From assembly GCA_002633005.1 (NCBI GenBank), contig NMRA01000674.1, positions 62,001 to 126,000 on the forward strand: DNA of 64,000 nucleotides, written 5' to 3'. Every line of letters starts with the position of its first letter. Position 1 is the stretch's first letter. The position numbers were made by a program, and so were the translations under genes. The notes beneath the pieces are model-generated. The model had not been told where the DNA came from and did no database searches. It worked only from the letters and a program-made list of their open reading frames with translations. The stretch comes from Phoronis australis (taxonomy: Eukaryota; Phoronida; Phoronidae). This document shows, in pieces, positions 57,147-64,000 of this stretch.

Positions 57147-58562
57147 TTGCATATTACAGAAAAAATCTCAAAAGCCAAATCTGCATTGGTGAGATGCAGT
57201 CGTGCGGTGGGTAAAACTTGGGGAATGTCTCCCAAGAATATGTTCTGGATTTATACTGCTGTTATCCGACCTATAATGTCCTATGCTTCGTTGATATGGG
57301 TAACGGCATTAAAACAGATTACAATTATCAACAAACTTAGGCAGCTGCAACGTCTAGCTTGTTTGTGCATAACCTCTGCTTTTCCAGGAACGCCTTCTGC
57401 AGCCCTAGAAATGCTAATCGGTCTACCACCACTGAACATATACCTTGAGGGTGAAGCTGCATCTGCTGCACTTCGTCTCAAATATAATGGTCAGTGGGTG
57501 AAAACTAACATCCCTGACTCCGTTGCACACAGAAGCCACAGGAATGTTTGCAATAAGCTAATGGCCAAGACTGGGCAACTATGGAACATGCCTAGTGATG
57601 TCCAGGTCACAACTTTAAATCATACAAACAATTTCTTCACGGAAATTGGCGATGGATGGCCTACCGCAGAACACAAGAATGAGGTGGTTTGTTATACGGA
57701 CGGCTCTAAACTGGAAAATGGCCAGACAGGTGCTGGGGTCTACTTTCCAAGCCTTCCTGTTGCAGATGCAGAAAACTGGGTATCGTTGGGCAATCTTGCC
57801 ACGGTGTTTCAGGCTGAGATCACTGCAATTAATAGAGCTGCTCAACTGGCACAACAATATAACACTGAACTTGGCAATCGGCCAATTATCATCTTTTCAG
57901 ATAGCCAGGCAGCAATAAAAGCCCTAAAGAAACTAAGGGTCAACTCTCGTTGTGTTAATGCTTGTATTAATGAGCTTAACAAGCTTGCAATTGAAAGAAC
58001 CGTCAATATACGCTGGGTCAGGGCCCATGTGGGAATTGATGGCAATGAGAATGCAGACAGACTCGCAAAGATAGGAGCAAGCGTTCTGCATTTTGTGCCT
58101 GAACCTGCTATCCCGGTATCTTACGGATGTTGCAGGATGAGTATACGCAACTGGGTACATACCCAGTCAGCAGCCCAGTGGGCATCACTTAACTCCTGCC
58201 GAGAAACCAAGGAGAATTTTCCCAACGTGATCGAACCAAAAGGTTCAAAAAGCCTTCTGAGTCTAGATAGATTGGGTATAAGACACGTCATTCAAATTTT
58301 GACGGGCCACTGCAACCTAGCCCGACACAGACACATTACTGGGCATATGAGGAGCCCTGTGTGTCCCGAGTGTGGTACTGACGTAGAATCTCCTAAACAC
58401 CTGGTAGAGTCTTGCCCAGCTTTTTATAGGCTAAGGAGCAACCTACTGGATGGCATTGTTACATGCCTACAACATATAGTGCATGGCAACAAATGGAAAC
58501 GTCTGTCCGTTTTCCTAAAGGAGACTGGCAGACTTGAAAACTTTCTTCACGAGGAGCCATAA
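57147..58562 (+). pseudogene. LINE ORF2, C-terminal part: RT thumb, RNase H and zinc knuckle
   Basis: This 471-codon open segment begins inside the RT thumb (ITEKISKAKSALVRC, then VIRPIMSYASLIW). An RNase H domain follows at about residues 180-310, with the four acidic catalytic positions present: D185 (CYTDGS), E224 (FQAEI), D252 (FSDSQAA) and D304 (NENADRLA). The C-terminus has a CCHC-type knuckle, C-x2-C-x8-H-x4-C (CPECG...HLVESC), near residue 410, typical of this superfamily. RNase H removes the RNA strand after cDNA synthesis. The frame is intact, but the catalytic YADD region that should precede it is missing, so the first Met is not a real start. Confidence 0.85.
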
Positions 58563-58625
58563 TTGGGGTCTCGTGCCTTTGCTCAGGTGTTTTGTGCAAT
58601 GGGCCCAACCATGAGGCCTGCGCAC

Positions 58626-58653
58626 GTCTGATGCACCGCAAATGACATCAGAC
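58626..58653 (+). other. Stem-loop in the LINE 3' UTR
   Basis: GTCTGATG and CATCAGAC form a perfect 8-bp stem around a 12-nt loop, 64 nt after the ORF2 stop. Some LINE reverse transcriptases recognise a 3' stem-loop in their RNA, so this is a candidate recognition element by analogy. A T-rich tract (58664-58683) follows and probably lies close to the element's 3' end. Confidence 0.45.
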
Positions 58654-59626
58654 CACCTGCACTGTTTTTCTTTTGTTTTTTTAATTTGCTGAAAAGCATC
58701 CTGAATATGGAGTACTTATGGTATGATCACCGTCTCTACTGGGTCAGCGGTATTGTTTATGGCCTAGGCAGCCAAGGAGCTGAACAAGTTAAAAAAACAA
58801 CTGGTGATAATACTGAAACACACATGGAAAACACCAAGATATACGTTTCAAAAACACGTAACTATTTTACAAAGCTATACTTCTTTCTCTTTCTTGAAAT
58901 ATGGTCCATAATATACTTTTCCTGCAAACAAATGATGCACTCATGTTTCAGAATGTTCCTATCTTATTCAGGTTAATTGGGTGTTTCAGATTTTGGAAGC
59001 ATAATTGATTTTCTTGGGAAATCTTGGATAACATCTGTATCACTTTCAGCAACTTCAGCTTTAGTACTACTGTTGGTGCCTTGAAAAGTTGATATGCCGT
59101 TCTATGTCCTTTCAATTTCTTGGTCTTCTAGTCTACAGCACTCAGCAGTATACTGTGTAGGCTATACCAGGACATGCAGCTGTTTTCTGCACAAACGTTT
59201 GTGACACCTCTTCTTCTTTTTTATCTACTGATCTAAAGAGTTCCACAGTCCATCAGAGTTCGTCAGGAAGCTTTCCTAATCTTCTTTAGGCTCTGGCATC
59301 ACAATTTTGTGCTGTTTGATAAACCTTGAATTATACAAGCATCGCACTCTATGGGAGCAGCCATATTGAAGTAAGTAAGCACAACAATACAATCTGGCTC
59401 TCTGATTGGTCAATTCAATAGAAAAGCGCCACCAAGTGGCAGTAATGTGCATAATATTTTGTGCAACAAAAACGCCTTTTTTTAAAAATGTGCAAGTGTA
59501 GACGAGGGAACTTTTTGGAATTTGATTTATAGGTATATTATCTAGCCACATAGAAAAAACTAGGTTGCCCCCCAAAAGTACTCACAAGGATGAACGCTAT
59601 GAGAACAGACCCCCTTACAAAAATGA

Positions 59627-59885
59627 ACTTAAGTTTTTCGCCAAAAACTTTAGTTTTTCAGCACAATGTTAAGTTTTTCAGAAAACTTATTTTTTCAAGT
59701 GTACAACTTAAGTTTTCACAAATAAACTTAAGTTTCAAGTAACAACTTAAGTTTTCATGAAAACATAAGTTTTTTGTACTAACAAAACTTAAGTTTTTCT
59801 GATAACTTAAGTTTATCACAAAACTTAAGTTTTTGTAATTTTAAAAACTTAAGTTTTCCTGATTTCTTAAGTTTTTCAGAAAACT
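59627..59885 (+). repeat. Cluster of AACTTAAGTT palindromes
   Basis: CTTAAG occurs nine times in about 250 bp, usually inside AACTTAAGTTTT, with irregular spacing of about 20-40 bp. Degenerate forms (ctttag, gttaag, acataag) lie between them. It reads as a decayed short tandem repeat or a clustered palindromic site. Confidence 0.8.
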
Positions 59886-60929
59886 GGATTTTTTATTTGT
59901 TTCTATGTGATCAAAATTTACGTATTCAAGTTTTTAAAATTTGAATATTGTGAGATATTTAATTTTTGGTTCGAAATTTTTCCCATTATTTTCCAACAAA
60001 AAAAAAATTGTTTGCTCATGCAAAACCCATGATCTCAAAAAATGTTGCCCGAATGTTTCCTTAACATTTATATAGATACAAATACCATAAAACGACGAAC
60101 GTTTAACCTGGTCAGTACAGAATTAGTGCAGTTATGTAATCATTACGGCACTGCGTATTTGTGAATTTAAATGTAGACGAACATCCGGTGACCAACAGCA
60201 GTAAGAATGCACCCAATGTTAATCTCCTGAGACACTGACCTGGTCAGTACAATGTAATCAATAGAACTCATGCAATTCTTAAAAAAAGTAGTTATTTTGC
60301 AAGTTTCCTTTGTGTTGAGTTGTATTCGTAAGGCAGTTTCCACCGGAATGCAACAGTTTGAATTTTATAACCGACAGTCAACTTCGAAGAAAGTCGTGTG
60401 TTGGCTAGCCCGCGACAATGAAGTTTATATTATTACGAGCAGAGCCAGGAAGAAGACATTTCAGAAGTTTTGGAAGTCAGGTTAGTGCCAGAGAGCGTTT
60501 TAAAATCGATTGGCCACAATCGGTGGTGTGATTTCCAACGAACGTGTTAAGTTCAGTTGTTATTGTCAGCCACTCACGAGTCACGCTGTCATATACCGAC
60601 ATGGACTCATTCTGTGTGTGAATTATCTAAACTTCTAACGCGTAATATACTTCTGGAGGTCAATCAGTGGAAGCCATAACGTTCACATGAGGCTATTACT
60701 ATATTATATTTCTGTCTTCTGAGGTTGTGTCAGTGCTCAGGTCAGTGTGATCATTGCAAGGGGGGGGGGGAACTACCAAGGGAAAGTGTAATCATTTCCC
60801 AAGTTGGGTATATTGGCATTGGTTGTGTGTGCTCATGTCTATGTTCGTAGTAATTCTTGGAAGCTCCTGATTTTGAAATCTCATATCACTACAGGTCAAT
60901 AATTTGCAAGGTTCACTTGCCTCATCAAC

Positions 60930-61115
60930 GCACCAGTCCTAAAATATGGGGGGTGCTCAAATTTTTGGGCATGTTGACCTTTTACTAAAAAAACGTGGTA
61001 TGTTCAGAGCTGTGCACAGTGCATTTCTGAATTACATCTTTTTAGTGGACTCGCATCTTGTTTTCTCAATTTGTTTTGTTTCTATGAGGCTGACCTTTTC
61101 ATGCCCACTTCGGCA
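60930..61115 (+). repeat. Dispersed repeat copy
   Basis: This is the partner of 50690-50905. The open frame from 60946 overlies it but shows no conserved features at the protein level compared with the other copy. Confidence 0.7.
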
Positions 61116-64000
61116 AGTGGGGGGGTGCTCGTTCGAGCCTCCCCTGGGTGCGCGCATGTGCCTGGTTCTCAAAATTAAGAATAACCAATGTAAATATTGT
61201 ATTGCCTATTTTGACTGATTTGCTCAGGTTTGTCGGGAGGATCTAGGTTATTGAATGCAAAAGGACATCCCGATCCCACTACTAGTACCCTATCTGGAAT
61301 ACCGACCGGTATAGGTCACAATGTACCCAAGTGAACTCTCACCAGTGAACGTGTTAAGTTTTTTTGTAGTTCGTTTTTTTAAAAGATCGTATTTTTAAAT
61401 ATTCAAAAAATCCAATTTTACCTCGATTTTTTTTTCAAAATGCACAGGGATCATCATCAACTGTTTCCTTACGCAATATTCTACTTATCCATACCAAATA
61501 TATGTACAAAATCATTATGATCTTGATTTTGTGGCATTTTTTGTGTGTGAGTTGGGGCAAGCACGCCACTTTTTGTCATTCGGTAACTTTCCGTCTAATA
61601 ACTAAAAATCTGGTCCATTTATCAAAAAACCCTGGCAAATTTGCAACTTTCGTAAAAATTGATGCACGTGTTGTGGAAAAATAGGCCCGAGAATCTTGTC
61701 ACTATCCTGAAATCAGGAGCCGAGAAAAACGGCTTTGAAGTTAAGCGGTCATCAATTGCCACTTGAGATCAAATTTCGTTCAGAATGCGTAGTCATTATG
61801 TTCCAATTTTTGTTGAAGTACTAGAAATAAAGCTGATACTTACTTCATATTTAGAAAATATGACACACCTGTTTGTTTACAGCGTAATTTTAATCATTTT
61901 TTCGAACCTGTGAAACACGACAGACGACCAAAACAAATATGGCTGTCACGTGGGCGGAGCTTAGCGTTGATCTATTGTCTGCTGTACTGGTGTGCCGATC
62001 ACACATTAAAACCATGTGTTGATTGTTTATACGATTCATGTGAACTCTCCACTCAAGTTTGTAAAAGACTCTCTAACTAGATTACTCAGACCTATTTGTT
62101 AGTATTCCAATATTATCATCAACCAATATAATATATTGTGTGTTATATCAAATCGCCGCGTTACTGCCTACATATACATGTGTACACTGGCGACGAGGAT
62201 AAAGAACTACTTTCATAGTAATGATTCAACATTTTTACGTGCCTGTACCGAATGGACTTTGGGATAAAAAAAATATCACTTTCTGCGCAAATAGCGCTGC
62301 TTGGGTGAGATTCTCAAGTTACTAAAGTTTCTTATATTGCTTTCCCCTAAAATCGTATAATATCATGAGTTTTAATTCAGGGTTACGTTTGAATCTATGC
62401 ACTAGAAAATTTTTTGTTATGTTGAACACTGGGTCATTTCTCTAATTCTTTGGATTACGGCCAGTGGCAAGTTAAAAATCCTCTGGGTTTGACAGCCTAG
62501 ATTCTCCACGGCGCGTTCCCAGCACAGAAGCACGGTTTATCTGCGAAGACTCTACTCTGACGGCATGTAGTTGTCCATGTGTCGCGCGCGCAGCTTGTCT
62601 TCACAGCGCGTGCATGCACTCTCACCGAATCGTGCAACACCACCCGCGTCGACACTCAGCGTCCTCTCCCAAGACACCTGACCTTATATTACCGACTTCT
62701 CTTATAGTCTTATATGCATGCACAATTTCTGCGCGGACTCCTCAAGCTGAGTGCAGTGATGGCTTCGGTAGGGCTTGGCGTACTCAACTTATTTTTTTTG
62801 CAGATAGACAAACAGGCTCAGGCTCGGAACAGGAGCTAGTTCACCATTTCACTACCAACTTTCACATGGTCAAAATTAGAATTGCTTTATTCTTGGTCTT
62901 GCTACAACACCAATATCAGCTGGTACATCACTCTCGATTGCCCCGTTACGCAATGCTTGTTGACAGGGTTAGATTAGAGCTAGTGTCCTTGTATATATGC
63001 TCCGCCCCAGTTGTCAATCACTGAGCTGGTGAGCACTCCAGCCATATGACTTACTGAGGTTTGGTCAAATATAGCTAAAAAAACAACTTTGGATTTTCAG
63101 AATGATTTTATTTTTCTTCAGTATACTGTGCATCAAGAATTAAAGATTAGGAAGACATAAAAATGTAAACAACAGTCAAAATTAAGTGTTTTTTTTGTGT
63201 ATCCACCTACCTTAAGACAATAAGTTTTGTCATATGCACGGTTTGTTCTAGATTGTGATAGCATGATAGGTGACCATGTGCATGTTTTGTATTCAAGTTG
63301 TATAGAAAAAAATTGTTTTGAATGTCGCGAATCCAGGATTAAAACTTCATTCAAAACAGTATGTGGAAAACTGACCCACTGCAGTGAATACTTGAAGTAA
63401 ACTTGCAGACTAGTCTTGCACTTGAATCCTGGAGAGTGATTGGTTAAATTTTGAGTTTGAAGACTATTTTCTAGGCTCTGTATATAAGTCAGGAAGTTTT
63501 ACAAATCAGTGTTGTATAAACAGCACGATAAATATCCAGCAAGTTAAGTTGTCTTATACTGATAGCTTTTACCCGTCTGTTATTAAAATTTGTTGTCTTT
63601 ATTGCAGAGTGTGCCTTTAACAATCGTTGGATAAGGAAGGCTACCCAGACAACGCAATGTACGCACTTACGAACTGCAGCTCATGAACCTATGAATTCAA
63701 TTATCTGAGCTCAGAAATGCGCGTTTGTAGTCACAAAACATGGATTACTTGCCTGTGAAGCTAAGCGAGCAGATCCAGCTAAAGAAGATTAAGTGGCTTG
63801 TGGTCTACCATAGAGCTCTTTCACATTGACTTAACTTTTGTCTGAGCGGAGCATCGGCGTATACTGCGAAGTTAACTGGACCGTTCATTCTGGCTGCGGT
63901 AGTTAATAAGCTTCGAAGTAAACAGTAGGTGACGCTGTCGTGATCAAAGGTATCGCAAGGTAGCGTTGCACGCTAAGATGTGACAACTTGGGAACATTTA
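61116..64000. other. No gene recognised
   Basis: The 136-codon open frame at 62614 has an unremarkable composition and no domain I can name. No repeats or inverted structures of note were seen. Confidence 0.45.

Larger units (their letters stand above)
52640..58690 (+). mobile_element. I-superfamily non-LTR retrotransposon (RNase H-bearing), disrupted
   Basis: A nearly full-length LINE is recognisable from its order of parts: a GC-richer 5' region, ORF1 (53493-54794), then ORF2 with an apurinic-like endonuclease, the start of a reverse transcriptase, a thumb region, RNase H, and a C-terminal CCHC zinc knuckle. A LINE RNase H domain points to the I superfamily (I, R1, LOA, Nimb and similar); I cannot choose the clade. 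The end coordinates are approximate and I could not identify target-site duplications. ORF2 carries a stop, a frameshift with deletion, and a missing RT core. The copy is therefore non-autonomous as assembled. Confidence 0.85.

Noticed and set aside
62614-63024. 136-codon plus-strand open frame
   Set aside because: Composition unremarkable, no recognisable motif or splice context.

Overview
The window looks like a piece of a draft animal genome, most likely a marine invertebrate; the lineage cannot be fixed from the sequence. The evidence is spliced genes with consensus GT/AG junctions and introns up to 18 kb, several non-LTR retrotransposon clades, many short terminal-inverted-repeat elements, minisatellites and microsatellites, and assembly gaps (N at 3930, 4388-4401, 40220 and 56067). 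No prokaryotic operon, tRNA, rRNA or CRISPR array was seen.

Two spliced host genes can be supported, and they converge. Gene A (+ strand) has three exons, 11628-11738, 20402-20519 and 38742-39994. It encodes a type II single-pass membrane protein: a cytoplasmic tail with an NPVF motif, one membrane segment, a long Thr/Ala-rich mucin-like stalk, and a C-terminal LDL-receptor class A module. Its first exon was not found. Gene B (- strand) has two exons, 48991-48748 and 47330-46981. It encodes a predicted 197-residue type II membrane protein with a small glycosylatable ectodomain that may be SEA-like. In both genes a phase-1 intron falls directly after the membrane segment.

The rest is mostly transposable and tandem repeats. 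0-11 kb: diverged duplicated repeats, a CATGCCATGG-rich satellite and a G-rich short element. 13.4-16.9 kb: a decayed CR1/L2-like LINE (+) interrupted by a 5'-truncated RTE-like LINE (-). 19.6-27.3 kb: (CAG)30, a 22-bp minisatellite, a short element with a 5-bp target duplication, and a TA-flanked inverted-repeat element. 32-36.5 kb: three inverted-repeat DNA elements, one with a matching empty site at 21.6 kb. 44.5-46.1 kb: an inverted-repeat element whose interior resembles the two ends of a piggyBac transposase. 52.6-58.7 kb: an I-superfamily LINE (ORF1; ORF2 with endonuclease, RNase H and a CCHC zinc knuckle) whose catalytic reverse transcriptase core is absent and replaced by about 1.1 kb of unrelated sequence next to a single N.

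Assembly caution: 39574-40219 recurs almost exactly at 40221-40866 across a single N, and sequence from 2882-2943 recurs at 3931-3992 immediately after another single N. These look like uncollapsed contig overlaps or haplotypes, so exon copy number and satellite length here are not reliable.
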